From Anaerolineae bacterium (GTDB lineage: Bacteria > Chloroflexota > Anaerolineae > Aggregatilineales > UBA2796): a stretch of 64,000 bases of DNA. This document shows, in pieces, positions 40,176 to 49,615 of the stretch. A program made the position numbers and the translations under genes. The notes beneath the pieces are model-generated. The model did no database searches. It was not told where the DNA came from and was given only the letters and a program-made list of their open reading frames with translations. The stretch lies in NCBI GenBank assembly GCA_019637615.1, contig JAHBVJ010000026.1:1-64000 (forward strand). The letters run 5' to 3'. Within the stretch, counting starts at the first letter, position 1. Every line of letters begins with the position of its first letter.

Positions 40176-41189
40176 TTACGCGCTCAGGCGGAACACCCCG
40201 AATTCCTGCGCTAGTGGCTCGGTAGCCTGTTCGTGGGAAAGCGCCCCGCCGCGCCGCAGTACCCGCAAGGCTACATACCACGAACCGAGCATGATCGCGC
40301 CGAGCACCAGCGTGACACCGATCAACCCCGGCAACGCGTCAAACTGTGATCCGGCAAAGCGATACCCCGTCGGGTTGATGAGCTGGATCAGGCCGGACAT
40401 CCCGCCATCGGCAATGGTGAACGGGCTGTAACGTAAATAGCGGAAGAACCACGTATCGCCGTTCTCATAGATCGCGAAACCCGCGAAGGTAGCGACGGGC
40501 AGGAAGCGGACACTAATGGCTAACACTGCCGCCGAAACCGAACGCCGTGTGATAGCGCTGGCGGCTAACCCAAGCGAGACACAAGCAACGACCTCTAGCA
40601 TGGTCAGCGCGACGGCGAGCAGCGGGGCGGACAGCCATGACCACGGCACCCAATCGGTTTGTGTGCAGAAGTAGCTACTGTAGTAGGTGCCGCTGTTGGC
40701 ATACGAGGAAGCTACGTTCACCATACAGCGCAGCGCGATCCGTTGAATGGTGTAATAGGCCATCAGCGGCAGCATCACAACGCGCAGGACACCGAGAATG
40801 AGCATCCACGGCATGACTGTGCGCAGCGCAGCACGCAGCTTGCCAAATAGAATCTGCCGCACGCTGACGCCCGTCAAGACCAGTGAGTCCCATGTTTGCC
40901 CGACATGTTCGCGGCTAATCACGCTGACGCCCGCCAAGATCGAGCGAATGATCACCGCCGTGTGTACGACCCACACCGCCATCAGGATAAAGAAGATCGA
41001 GGTATTACGCGACGAGCGGTTGAATGTGTAACCCATATTCGAGTTCAACAGGCTGAGGATGAAGACTAAGGAAATGAAGGTGAGGAAAATGCCGATTAAG
41101 AATTCCCAATGCCGCCAGCGCCGTCCGATGCGCCGAAAATAGGTGTGCTCTTTGTGAAGTATCGGGTTGCCGATCTTTGAAATAGCCAT
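40176..41189 (-). CDS. ABC-2-type permease-like membrane protein
   Basis: A 337-aa protein with about six membrane helices. The cytoplasmic segment ISREHVGQTWDSLVLTGVSV followed by RQILFGKL (about 110-137) is the ABC-2 permease signature (E-x-x-G-T-W-x-x-L-x-L-T-x-x-S). The N-terminus NPILHKEHTYFRRIGRRWRH resembles that of the protein at 24840-25766. No ATPase gene lies nearby. The start at 41189 is preferred over an upstream in-frame ATG lacking a ribosome site. Confidence 0.65.
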   Translation of the reverse strand: MAISKIGNPILHKEHTYFRRIGRRWRHWEFLIGIFLTFISLVFILSLLNSNMGYTFNRSSRNTSIFFILMAVWVVHTAVIIRSILAGVSVISREHVGQTWDSLVLTGVSVRQILFGKLRAALRTVMPWMLILGVLRVVMLPLMAYYTIQRIALRCMVNVASSYANSGTYYSSYFCTQTDWVPWSWLSAPLLAVALTMLEVVACVSLGLAASAITRRSVSAAVLAISVRFLPVATFAGFAIYENGDTWFFRYLRYSPFTIADGGMSGLIQLINPTGYRFAGSQFDALPGLIGVTLVLGAIMLGSWYVALRVLRRGGALSHEQATEPLAQEFGVFRLSA

Positions 41190-41325
41190 GTTCTTTATTC
41201 CCAACTCTTGCCCTCTGGGTGTTGACATTATAATGTGAAATGGAGATCGGCTTCCTGAGAAAACCGTGATGGCTGTGCGCGTGGGCGGGAAGAAGCGAGC
41301 CGGAAGCGGGTGCCTCCGGAGGAGT

Positions 41326-41355
41326 GGATGCTGATCCTTCGCGCAATCAGCATCC
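41326..41355 (-). terminator. Hairpin after the GH43-like gene (no U-tract)
   Basis: GGATGCTGAT (41326-41335) pairs with ATCAGCATCC (41346-41355), a 10-bp perfect stem with a 10-nt loop, just past the stop of the minus-strand gene. Confidence 0.5.
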
Positions 41356-41370
41356 GGAGCGAGCTAGAGA

Positions 41371-42429
41371 CTATGGTTTGATCTGACCCGCGAAGGTCGC
41401 CACGTAAATGTCGGTATAGCTGCCATTCTCGCCCTCAATGTAGAGGTAGTAAGTGCCCGTATTGTACGCTAGGGCGGTGTACCAGAACGATTTCTTGGTG
41501 GGCATTTGCAGCGATGTCCACAGGCGATCCCGCGAGTCATATGTCCAGTGAATGCCATCGACGCTGGTCGCCACGCTCAACACCATCTGGTTGCCGACAA
41601 TCGTGGTATCTACGTAACGGTAGATCATCACCCAACCGTCCGGCGTTTGCACCACAGCGGGCTGATGCACCATTTTGAGCGCGGGCAGATGGTCGGTATC
41701 CGGCGTCATGATGGGATCGCTCTCGGCATACAAAGCGTCCGTTGTCGCGGGATCGTTGTATTTCACCCACGTGATGCCATCCGTCGAAGTCGCCAGCCCG
41801 ATGCGTGAGGTCGTGCGCAGATCGCCGCTGGTGCCTGCGTAGTACATCACGAAGCCAGTTGCGGTCTGCACGACGCGCGGCGCTGAGACTTGGCGCGAGT
41901 CCCATGTGCCTTTGTTCCCCGGCACGAGCACAGGCGCGGCATCCACTTTCCACGGGCCTTCGGGATGTGCCGCCGTCGCCCGCCCGATAACACCGGGAGA
42001 GGTGGTCGAGGCTTTGGTCGTCCACGTGTAGAAATACAGCACCCATGTCCCATCCTCCAAGACAACGGCGCTGGACGCCAACGCCGCAACACCAGCGAAT
42101 GGCACATCAGCGCTCATGAGCACGGGATCGGCACTTGGCTCTGTCCACGTTAGGCCGTCATCAGAAACCGCATAGCCGATCTGCACCGACGCGGGCCATG
42201 CCTTGAAGCCGTTGCGGAACATGTAGAATTTGCCGTCATGTACGACGACCGCGCCCGGATCGGTATATGTGCCGTCCCATGCAGGCCATGTATGATGCGC
42301 GATGACGGGGTCGGTGCCGTGCAGTTCAAATTTATAGGTCTTGTTGCCCTCGGCATACACAGAGGCGACAGGCAGTAAGCACAAGACCACAGCAAGAATT
42401 AGCCACTGACGAAAAGACAAGTTACGCAT
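41371..42429 (-). CDS. Secreted GH43/GH32-like five-bladed propeller protein
   Basis: A 352-aa protein with a signal peptide (MRNLSFRQWLILAVVLCLLP, cleavage near VYA-E). The propeller has repeats of the type DPGAVVVHDGKFYMFRNG, IGYAVSDDGLTWTEP, VLEDGTWVLYFYTW, RVVQTATGFVMYYAG and IGLATSTDGITWVKY, as in glycosyl hydrolase families 43/32/62/130 and related sugar-active proteins. The acid/base residues cannot be fixed by eye; the Asp of YTDPGAV is a candidate. Probably acts on extracellular polysaccharide, with moderate certainty. Confidence 0.72.
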   Translation of the reverse strand: MRNLSFRQWLILAVVLCLLPVASVYAEGNKTYKFELHGTDPVIAHHTWPAWDGTYTDPGAVVVHDGKFYMFRNGFKAWPASVQIGYAVSDDGLTWTEPSADPVLMSADVPFAGVAALASSAVVLEDGTWVLYFYTWTTKASTTSPGVIGRATAAHPEGPWKVDAAPVLVPGNKGTWDSRQVSAPRVVQTATGFVMYYAGTSGDLRTTSRIGLATSTDGITWVKYNDPATTDALYAESDPIMTPDTDHLPALKMVHQPAVVQTPDGWVMIYRYVDTTIVGNQMVLSVATSVDGIHWTYDSRDRLWTSLQMPTKKSFWYTALAYNTGTYYLYIEGENGSYTDIYVATFAGQIKP

Positions 42430-42698
42430 AAAATTACCCCTAGTCTAACTTCGACGGACAGCAAAGCGCATAAGTGTTGTACGATGTAAGCAGCGAAGTC
42501 TTGACCATACCCCGCCTATTCAGCCTTCTTTTCATCCGAATGGGGGGATATTGACGGGGGAAGGGCGATCTTGGCGGCGGCATGAAACACAAACCCATGA
42601 TTTTCTTGCGTGAATGCCCTGCTTGTCCTAGACTAAGTTAAAATTTCTGCAAACGATACTCACGAGATGCTGCATCGTTGCAGCTATACGAGGATATT

Positions 42699-43394
42699 AT
42701 GGCGGTTAAAGTACTCATCATCGAAGACGATCCTGAAATGGTGCGTTTACTCCAGTTAGATTTGGAGCGGCACAGTTACGAAGTGATCACGGCGGTCAAC
42801 GGGCTGGACGGCTTGCGCATGTTCCACGAGATTCGCCCCAATCTGGTGGTCTTGGATGTGGCGCTGCCCATGATGGACGGGTTGACGGTGTGCCAGCGCA
42901 TCCGCGAGCTTTCCAATGTGCCGATCCTGATCATGACCGCCCACGCCGTCTCCGAGGAAGAGATCGCCAAAGGCTTGAACCTCGGCGCGGATGAGTACAT
43001 GATCAAGCCGATCCGCAACATCGAGTTTCACGCACGCGTCAAGGCGTTGCTGCGGCGGGCACAGCTTTCCGATGATGACGGCACTCAGCCCGTTTTCTAT
43101 GCCGACGACTATCTGACCGTCGATGTGGACGCGCGGCGTGTGTGGGTCGGCGGCGAAGAACAAAAATTGACGCCTACCGAATTCAAGCTGCTGGCGACCT
43201 TCGTGAAGAATCGCGGGCAGGTGCTGACTTTCCAACAGTTGTTAGAGCAAGTCTGGGGTTTCGAGTACACCACCGAGCATCACTACCCTCGCATTTACGT
43301 CTCGCACCTGCGCCGCAAGATTGAGCCAGACCCCAAGGTGCCCACCTACATCCAGAATGAATACGGGATCGGCTACCGATTCACTGGCAAATAA
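42699..43394 (+). CDS. OmpR-family response regulator
   Basis: A 231-aa two-component regulator. The receiver (1-120) has D10-D11, phosphoacceptor D53 in LVVLDVALPMMDG, Thr in LIMTAH and Lys in YMIKPI. The winged-helix DNA-binding domain (about 135-230) has LTPTEFKLLATFVKNRGQVL and YVSHLRRKIEPDP. GAGGA precedes ATG 42699. The cognate histidine kinase gene follows after 150 bp on the same strand. Confidence 0.93.
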   Translation: MAVKVLIIEDDPEMVRLLQLDLERHSYEVITAVNGLDGLRMFHEIRPNLVVLDVALPMMDGLTVCQRIRELSNVPILIMTAHAVSEEEIAKGLNLGADEYMIKPIRNIEFHARVKALLRRAQLSDDDGTQPVFYADDYLTVDVDARRVWVGGEEQKLTPTEFKLLATFVKNRGQVLTFQQLLEQVWGFEYTTEHHYPRIYVSHLRRKIEPDPKVPTYIQNEYGIGYRFTGK

Positions 43395-43403
43395 GCGTCC
43401 GTT

Positions 43404-43423
43404 GGGCGAGATCGCACTCGCCC
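43404..43423 (+). terminator. GGGCGAG/CTCGCCC hairpin after the response regulator
   Basis: A 7-bp stem with loop ATCGCA followed by TGTTTCATTT. It lies between the regulator and kinase genes, so either the two are separate units or it reduces kinase expression. Confidence 0.5.
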
Positions 43424-43544
43424 TGTTTCATTTACGCTTTCGCAGTTTATCCAATTAGGTAAATGAACTGTTATGGCTTGCGGTGATCTGGGCATCGGCG
43501 GCTTCGCTACAATGTAATTTAGCCTACGTCATCTGGATATTATT

Positions 43545-45650
43545 ATGGACAGCTTGCGCGAGTCTGATGAGGAGCAAGCGCCGTTCCTCACAATATTGAC
43601 CCGTCTACGACAGCAGTGGCAGCGACTTACCGAACCACCAGAAAGCATTATTGATCCTGAGGCACGCTTCCGTCTGCGTATCCTGTTGATAGCTTGCGTA
43701 CTCTCCGCCGTCATGGTACCGCTGATTCTGTACATGGTATACAGCGGTAACTCCATGTTCCTCGTCCCTTCCGTGATGACGTGGTGTGGCATCAGTTTGA
43801 CGGTTTGGCTGGCGCGCTCACGCTATGTGCGGTACGCCAGTGCGGTAGCGACCATTTTCTGCATCGCAATCTTGTTCCCGCAGATCGCGCTCACTCCGGT
43901 ACCGCCGATAGTGCGGTCGTTTTTTGTCCTCGTCCCGTTGTTGATGTACAGCTTAATATGGTCAGTGCGGGTCACGATTCTCCTCACGATCATTCATATC
44001 GGCGGGGCGGTGCTGCTTTCCGGCATCGAGACAAGTCAACCGGAGCTGATCACGATTAGCTTGGCTTTTCTCGTATTTTCCACTGCTTTTATCCTGTTAG
44101 GGGCGGTCGTGCGTGAATACACCTTTCGCACGTTGGCGCAGCGCACTCAAGAATTGGAACGGAGCGAGGCACGCTTCCGAGGTGCGATTGAAGGCAGCCT
44201 TGACGCCTTTTACTACCTAACCGGTTTCCACGATGAGCGCGGCGAACTCATCGACTTTACGGTGACGATTGCCAACCAACGTGGTCTCGATCTGCTGACC
44301 AACCCGCCGCCCAACCTGATCGGAACGCGGGTGAGCACTATCCTCAACGCGATGGGCTATCTGCGTTCGCTCGACAAATATATCGAGGTGGTGCAGTCCA
44401 AGAAAAGCTACGAGGAGGAGTTCCTCGCGCCTACCGCCTTCAAAGCGAAGTGGCTACACCTAGAAGTTGTACCCGTCGCTGACAACCTCGCGCTCACCTG
44501 CCGCGATATTACCGAACGCAAAGAGGCCGAAGCGCTGCTGATCCAGCGTGAACGGGAATTCAGGACGCTGGCGGAAAATCTGCCAAACCAGATCGGGCGG
44601 ATCGCGCGGGACGGCAGTATTTTGTATATGAACCCGCCTCTCGCCACTACGTTTTCGAGCGTTGGTAAGCCGACGACCCCAAAACGACTCGAAGATTTTC
44701 CCCTCATCCCTTCCGCGATGCGGCAGCAAGCCATTGACGGCTTGACGCTGGTGTTTGAACGCGGCGAACCGATCCGGTACGAATTCCACAATACCATTAA
44801 CGGGCAAGAGGCCATATTTTCGGCGCGTTTGGTGCCCGAAAAGGATGAGAACGGGCAGGTAAAAACGGCGCTCGGAATCGTGCGCAACATCACCGAGAGT
44901 CGGCGGGCGGAACAACAGCGGATCGACCTAGCGCTGGAACGCGAACGGATGCGGCTACTGCGTCAATTTGTGAGCGACGTATCGCACGACTTGATGACGC
45001 CTTTGACCGTGATCAAGAATAGTCTGTATTTGATGCGCCGTCTCAATGATACCAGCGGCACGACGGAGTACACCGAGCAAATCTCGACGCAGACCGATTA
45101 TCTGGAAAAGATGATCCGCGATATGCTGCTGCTATCGCAACTCGATGACGCGGGTCAAGAAGACTTCCACTTCAGCTCTACTGACCTCAACGCCTTCGTC
45201 GGATCGTTCATCCAAGAGCATCAGGCATTGATCGCCAAGAAGAATCAGCGCTTAGGGTTTGAAGCCAGCCCAACCCCGATTCGGCTGCCGATTGATAAGG
45301 ACAAACTGTGGCGCGTTCTGACGAACCTCGTCCACAATGCCGTCAAGTATACGCCGGAAGACGGCAGCATAACGGTCAGCATCAAACAGATGGACGCGAC
45401 GCACGCTTGCATCGACATCCACGACACTGGCATGGGCATCCCCGCCAGCGATCTTCCTCACGTTTTTGAGCGCTTCTTTAAAGGGAGTACGCATCGTCCG
45501 AACGAGGGAGGATCGGGACTGGGGCTGTCGATTGCCCAGCGGATTGTCGAAGCGCATCATGGGTCGCTTGCCGTCGAGTCCGAAGTGGGCACCGGTACGA
45601 CGTTCCATATCTTGCTGCCGATTGGCGAGACCATACCGCTGCAAGTTTAG
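43545..45650 (+). CDS. Membrane-bound PAS sensor histidine kinase
   Basis: A 701-aa kinase. N-terminal membrane region (about 45-200) has five or six helices. Two PAS-like domains follow (about 210-320 and 330-450), linked by TERKEAEALLIQREREFRTL. The HisKA domain has FVSDVSHDLMTPLTVIKNSL with the phospho-accepting His. The ATPase domain shows the N-box LTNLVHNAVKYTPEDGS, G1 IHDTGMGIP and G2 GGSGLGLSIAQRIVEAHHG. It probably phosphorylates the regulator at 42699-43394. The signal is unknown; the multi-helix membrane domain suggests a small hydrophobic or membrane cue. Confidence 0.92.
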   Translation: MDSLRESDEEQAPFLTILTRLRQQWQRLTEPPESIIDPEARFRLRILLIACVLSAVMVPLILYMVYSGNSMFLVPSVMTWCGISLTVWLARSRYVRYASAVATIFCIAILFPQIALTPVPPIVRSFFVLVPLLMYSLIWSVRVTILLTIIHIGGAVLLSGIETSQPELITISLAFLVFSTAFILLGAVVREYTFRTLAQRTQELERSEARFRGAIEGSLDAFYYLTGFHDERGELIDFTVTIANQRGLDLLTNPPPNLIGTRVSTILNAMGYLRSLDKYIEVVQSKKSYEEEFLAPTAFKAKWLHLEVVPVADNLALTCRDITERKEAEALLIQREREFRTLAENLPNQIGRIARDGSILYMNPPLATTFSSVGKPTTPKRLEDFPLIPSAMRQQAIDGLTLVFERGEPIRYEFHNTINGQEAIFSARLVPEKDENGQVKTALGIVRNITESRRAEQQRIDLALERERMRLLRQFVSDVSHDLMTPLTVIKNSLYLMRRLNDTSGTTEYTEQISTQTDYLEKMIRDMLLLSQLDDAGQEDFHFSSTDLNAFVGSFIQEHQALIAKKNQRLGFEASPTPIRLPIDKDKLWRVLTNLVHNAVKYTPEDGSITVSIKQMDATHACIDIHDTGMGIPASDLPHVFERFFKGSTHRPNEGGSGLGLSIAQRIVEAHHGSLAVESEVGTGTTFHILLPIGETIPLQV

Positions 45651-45850
45651 TCGCCTCAGTGGCTTAAGCTGTACGATAGTCAGCCCTCACCCCGTCACTC
45701 TCCCGCAAGGATTCACACTCCGACAGGCTTAGAGGAGTAAAATCCGATCATGGAGCCTGTGCGATAGAGATAGTGACAAGCAAAAAACGCCTTTGATTAG
45801 CACAAGGAAGTATATACAGCCCCTAATTTGGAAGCTGCACTAACCTGACA

Positions 45851-46528
45851 CTAGTCCGGTTGGTTGACGCGGATGATCTGCGCGGGGGTGTGCCCCATGA
45901 ACAGTTTCAAGGCACGGGTCAGGTGGGGTTGGTCGGCGTACCCTGCCGCGTAGACCACATCGAGGATCGCGCTGCCCTGTCGCAGCATGGCGGCAGCTTT
46001 TTGCGCCCGCTGAATCTGGCGTACCATGCCATGCGTCAGGCCAGTCGCCCGCAGAAATCGGCGCTGAACAGAGCGCGAAGACATCTCCAACCGATGATCT
46101 TGCAGCGCGGCTTCGATGACCGGATCGCAGACGAGCACGCCCTGACGAATCAGGCGATTTACAAACACATCGGCGTTTTCAAACGTCGGGAATTCCCACG
46201 CCGAACCGTACAGATGGAACAAACCGCCCAGCATTTCAGGCAGGTGAATTTCTTCGTTCACGAGACGGCTGGTGGGCAGGTGCGGCATGAACGCCCCTAG
46301 CTTGAATATGATTCCCAAGAATTCCGCATCTTCGGGTATCCTTGCTAATGAGGCTTTCGACTCTGGCCCGCGCATCGAAAGGATGGTTTTATCGCGCTGC
46401 TTGGTGATGACCATCTCCCAATGGCTCTCGGCGTTGGAGATGAACGTCCCGCTGCCCACGCTACGGGTGCGATACACCAGTTCCACTAGCGGCGAGTCGG
46501 AACTTCGTTCGTCAAAGGTGAAAGCCAA
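45851..46528 (-). CDS. AraC-family transcriptional regulator
   Basis: A 225-aa protein with a variable N-terminal domain (about 1-120) and a C-terminal AraC helix-turn-helix pair (about 135-220: SRSVQRRFLRATGLTHGMVR, AAGYADQPHLTRALKLFMGH, TPAQI). It appears to start with TTG 46528, as no ATG is available in frame before SSDSPLVEL. It is a clear relative of the AraC gene at 48635-49327; both begin with SDSP(L/F)VE(L/M). Confidence 0.87.
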   Translation of the reverse strand: MAFTFDERSSDSPLVELVYRTRSVGSGTFISNAESHWEMVITKQRDKTILSMRGPESKASLARIPEDAEFLGIIFKLGAFMPHLPTSRLVNEEIHLPEMLGGLFHLYGSAWEFPTFENADVFVNRLIRQGVLVCDPVIEAALQDHRLEMSSRSVQRRFLRATGLTHGMVRQIQRAQKAAAMLRQGSAILDVVYAAGYADQPHLTRALKLFMGHTPAQIIRVNQPD

Positions 46529-46614
46529 ACAAAACGCCTTTCACACGGGAACACCGTGGGTCGTGAAGCACTACGTGAAACTGCGACGGATCACTGAATA
46601 TCGATCATTACCAG

Positions 46615-47064
46615 TTAGGACTTAGCCAGTTTGTCCACGATACCCACGATGCGGCGGGTGCGGGTTTCCTGCGCTTTGGCGGTCTCGACTTGACGGACAA
46701 ATTCCTTGCGCGCGGAATTTGACAGCGCATCGAAGGCGTCACGTTTGCCCGCTGCTGCCAAGGCTGCCGCTAAGTCGTCGGGCAAAGTGACAGTGCGCGG
46801 TTCGGTATCCAGTTCGAGCGTGACCTCGATCTCGTCGCCCGCCTTGAGTCCCGCTGCTTCGCGGTGCTCTTTGCTGACACCGATCATGAACACATCGCCG
46901 TAAACCGCGACCGTATTGCGATAGGTGTAGCCATTGCCGAAGGTGACTTTGACGGGTGGCTTCTTGCCCGCGCCAAGCTCGGTGATTAGCTCTGAGGGGA
47001 CACGGATGCCCGTCGCGTTCTTTTCCCCATCTTTTTGCAGGTTGGTGGTGAAGGTCACTTTCAT
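46615..47064 (-). CDS. DUF1905/YdeI-type protein
   Basis: A 149-aa two-part protein. The N-terminal DUF1905 domain (about 1-90) has MKVTFTTNLQKDGEKNATGI and VAVYGDVFMIGVSKEHREAA. The C-terminal YdeI/OmpD-associated helical segment (about 92-149) has LPDDLAAALAAAGKRDAFDA and RRIVGIVDKLAKS. Homologues are linked to antimicrobial-peptide or bacteriocin resistance, but the mechanism is unclear. ATG 47064 is preceded by GGGGAGATG. Confidence 0.85.
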   Translation of the reverse strand: MKVTFTTNLQKDGEKNATGIRVPSELITELGAGKKPPVKVTFGNGYTYRNTVAVYGDVFMIGVSKEHREAAGLKAGDEIEVTLELDTEPRTVTLPDDLAAALAAAGKRDAFDALSNSARKEFVRQVETAKAQETRTRRIVGIVDKLAKS

Positions 47065-47150
47065 CCGATCATCTCCCCTAGCGTCGTCATCGATGAACCC
47101 CATACGCAAAACAGATACCATATGCTCGCTGGTTGTGCCACTCGGATTGG

Positions 47151-47387
47151 CTATTTGGCCTTTTCTGCCGCGAAGGCCAGCCCTTTTTCCGCCAGCGCTG
47201 CACGGAGGATGGTGAGCGCCTTCGGCCCGAAGCCGTGCAATGCCATCAATTCGGATTCGGTGGCTTTGGTTAGCTCTTCCAGCTTGTAATACCCCGCGCC
47301 GTTGAGCGCCCTCGTCGCGGGTTGGCTGACGCCTTTCGGGAAGGCAACCTCGTGTTTTTTCTTTGATGTAGACGATGTAGACGCCAT
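47151..47387 (-). CDS. Helix-hairpin-helix domain protein
   Basis: A 78-aa protein. After a Ser/Lys-rich start, residues about 20-70 form a tandem HhH unit (PATRALNGAGYYKLEELTKA and LMALHGFGPKALTILRAALA) like the RNA polymerase alpha C-terminal domain fold. It should bind DNA non-specifically. GGAGG lies upstream of the ATG. It precedes the YdeI-like gene on the same strand. Confidence 0.78.
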   Translation of the reverse strand: MASTSSTSKKKHEVAFPKGVSQPATRALNGAGYYKLEELTKATESELMALHGFGPKALTILRAALAEKGLAFAAEKAK

Positions 47388-47412
47388 ACCATAGCCTCCT
47401 CAAGCCAAACAA

Positions 47413-48540
47413 TTAATAACCAATTGTACGGAAAAACTTGCGCACATCGCTGACCAGCAAGTCGGGCACTTGGTACGCGCCATAATGTCCACCCGTGTCA
47501 AACTCCGTCCACTGGACGATATTGGTGTAGGCGCGGTCAGCGAGGCGGCGGAAAGCCCGTCCATCGTCACGGAACATCGCCAAGGCAAGCGGCGTGTTGC
47601 TCGACGCGATAGATTCGGCGGATGGTTTCGAATGGTTGGCCTCATAATAGATTCGCGCTGAGGAGCCGATGGTTTCGGTCAGCCAATACAGCGACACATT
47701 GGTTAGCACAAAATCGTCATCGATCCCTTCACCCTCGCGGTAAATCTGGCAGAACCACGCCAGTAAACCCATCGGAGAGTCCGAGAGCGCATAAGCTAAC
47801 GTTTGCGGTTGCTGCGATTGAAGGGTGTCATAGGCCGACATATTCTGCTTGAACCAATCAAGACCGGCCATCGCGATGCGATCTTCGGGAGTAGGATCGG
47901 CAAACTCGGCTGGATCACCGGACGGTGCTAGAAATATCTGCGTGACGTGTGTCCCCGCCACGTTCGCAGGGGCAAAGCGCCCAAGCTGCGGGGAAATGAT
48001 CGATCCCCAGTCGTTGCCTGCCACGCCGTAACGCTCGTAGCCGAGACCCTGCATCAACGTGATCCACGCCTTGGCGATCCGATCTGGATTCCAACCCGGC
48101 TCACGCGTGGGGCCGGAAAAGCCGAACCCGGGTAGAGTCGGGATCACGAGGTGAAACGCATCTTTGGGGTCACCGCCGTAGGCACGTGGATTCGAGAGCG
48201 GATCGATCACCTTGATGTATTCGAACACAGAACCGGGCCAGCCGTGCGTGAGAATTAGCGGGCGCGCATCGGGTTCTGGCGAGCGCACATGGAGAAAATG
48301 GATAGTTTGCCCATCGATCTCGGTGATAAACTGAGGATAGGCGTTTAATTTCGCTTCCCATGTACGCCAATCGTAGCCTGTACACCAGTAATCATGAAGA
48401 CGGCGCACGTAACGCAGCGGTACGCCATAACTCCAGCCGACATCAGGCAACTCATTGGGCCAGCGGGTACGCATCAGGCGATTTTGTAGATCATCCAAGG
48501 CCGATTGAGGGATATTGACGTGGAAAGGCTGAATGTCCAT
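47413..48540 (-). CDS. Epoxide hydrolase (EHN-type alpha/beta hydrolase)
   Basis: A 375-aa alpha/beta hydrolase with the N-terminal EHN domain (residues about 2-110, PFHVNIPQSALDDLQNRLMR, WRTWEAKLNAYPQF). The oxyanion region is LILTHGWPGSVFEY. The nucleophile is the Asp of GVAGNDWGSIISPQLG. The C-terminal His is in GGHYGAYQVPDLL. These features identify the epoxide hydrolase 1/juvenile hormone hydrolase family, acting on small epoxides. ATG 48540 fits the EHN start. Confidence 0.9.
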   Translation of the reverse strand: MDIQPFHVNIPQSALDDLQNRLMRTRWPNELPDVGWSYGVPLRYVRRLHDYWCTGYDWRTWEAKLNAYPQFITEIDGQTIHFLHVRSPEPDARPLILTHGWPGSVFEYIKVIDPLSNPRAYGGDPKDAFHLVIPTLPGFGFSGPTREPGWNPDRIAKAWITLMQGLGYERYGVAGNDWGSIISPQLGRFAPANVAGTHVTQIFLAPSGDPAEFADPTPEDRIAMAGLDWFKQNMSAYDTLQSQQPQTLAYALSDSPMGLLAWFCQIYREGEGIDDDFVLTNVSLYWLTETIGSSARIYYEANHSKPSAESIASSNTPLALAMFRDDGRAFRRLADRAYTNIVQWTEFDTGGHYGAYQVPDLLVSDVRKFFRTIGY

Positions 48541-48634
48541 GTTGTGAACTCTCTCTGGCAAATGACGTCTGTTTAGAGTTGAACCGAGCAAATCAACAAC
48601 TGACAACTCATGGAGAACTGATCGGCAACCATCT

Positions 48635-49327
48635 TCATTCCACCGCAGCGGCGCGGGCGATCTGGGCGGGCGTGGTGCCGATAAAGCGCTTCAGTGAGCG
48701 CGTTAGATGCGGCTGGTCGGCATAGCCAAGCTCGTAGGCCGCGTCGAGGATCGAGACACCTTGCGCCAACAGCGCCGCCGCTTGATTGGCGCGTTCGATC
48801 TGCTGGATACTTTTGGGCGTTAACCCCGTCGCGTGCAAAAACCGCCGCCTGACCGTGCGGAACGAGTAGTTCATCTGCTGCTGCTGGATTGCCGCGTCCA
48901 CGATGGGATCGCGCACGAGCAGGTCATGGCGCACCAACTTTTCGACAAAATTCTCGACATTCTCGAAATCCGGCAGTTGCCACGTAGCGCTATGCAGCCA
49001 GAAGGTTTTGGACGCGCCTTCGGGCAGGATCACATCGCCGTTGACCAGTGGCGTCACGGGCAGATGCGGCATATAGACGCCTAGCTTGAACCTGATGACC
49101 AGAAATTCCGTGCCCTCCGGCTGTGTTTTGCTGGTCGCCCACGCCAGTGGCCCTTCGACGGAGACTCTAACCGTATCCATGTGCTTGAGGAACAGCAGAT
49201 TCCAGCGCACATCGGCAGGACACACGGCGAAATAGTTGCTGCCCGCTTGCCCGCGCCAGATCATCTCCACGAAGGGCGAATCCGAAGGGCGTCCCTCGAA
49301 AAATGTCTCTACAAGAGAACTTCTCAC
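48635..49327 (-). CDS. AraC-family transcriptional regulator
   Basis: A 230-aa AraC protein with DNA-binding domain at about 140-225 (FRTVRRRFLHATGLTPKSIQ, ELGYADQPHLTRSLKRFIGT, TPAQIARA). GTG 49327 overlaps the stop of the upstream DUF2277 gene (GTGA), indicating translational coupling. It is a paralogue of 45851-46528, with the epoxide hydrolase gene between them. Confidence 0.88.
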   Translation of the reverse strand: MRSSLVETFFEGRPSDSPFVEMIWRGQAGSNYFAVCPADVRWNLLFLKHMDTVRVSVEGPLAWATSKTQPEGTEFLVIRFKLGVYMPHLPVTPLVNGDVILPEGASKTFWLHSATWQLPDFENVENFVEKLVRHDLLVRDPIVDAAIQQQQMNYSFRTVRRRFLHATGLTPKSIQQIERANQAAALLAQGVSILDAAYELGYADQPHLTRSLKRFIGTTPAQIARAAAVE

Positions 49328-49593
49328 TTGGCAAACCTCCGCGCGGAACGAATCTGCGCCTTAATCGCCTCATCCTCACGGTTCCTCGGCGGCGCGGTCG
49401 TCTCCAGCGCGGCGAGCAGGTTGCGGGAAGCGGCGGCGATCTCATCCACGGCAGCGTTGAAGGCGTCTTCGTTGGCCTTGGATGGCTTGCTGAAGCCGCT
49501 CACCTTGCGCACGAATTGCAGCGCCGCCGCGCGAATTTCATCGTCGGTGACGGGCGGCTCAAAGTTGTAGAGGGGCTTGATATTTCTGCACAT
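49324..49593 (-). CDS. DUF2277 protein
   Basis: An 89-aa protein of the DUF2277 family, with the invariant start MCRNIKPLYNFEPPVTDDEI and RAAALQFVRKVSGFSKPS (about 21-38). It is small, soluble and helical, of unknown function; the fold is thought to be related to helix-bundle DNA-binding proteins but this is not certain. It overlaps the AraC gene by four bases and is probably its operon partner. Confidence 0.87.
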   Translation of the reverse strand: MCRNIKPLYNFEPPVTDDEIRAAALQFVRKVSGFSKPSKANEDAFNAAVDEIAAASRNLLAALETTAPPRNREDEAIKAQIRSARRFAK

Positions 49594-49615
49594 GAGGGAT
49601 ATTCCGCCGTTTCTT

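Noticed and set aside
39979..40431. A 150-codon + strand ORF covering the iteron cluster
   Set aside because: Its sequence is dominated by the repeated GATCAT words and it overlaps the 3' end of a well-supported membrane protein gene on the other strand; no ribosome site or domain is visible.
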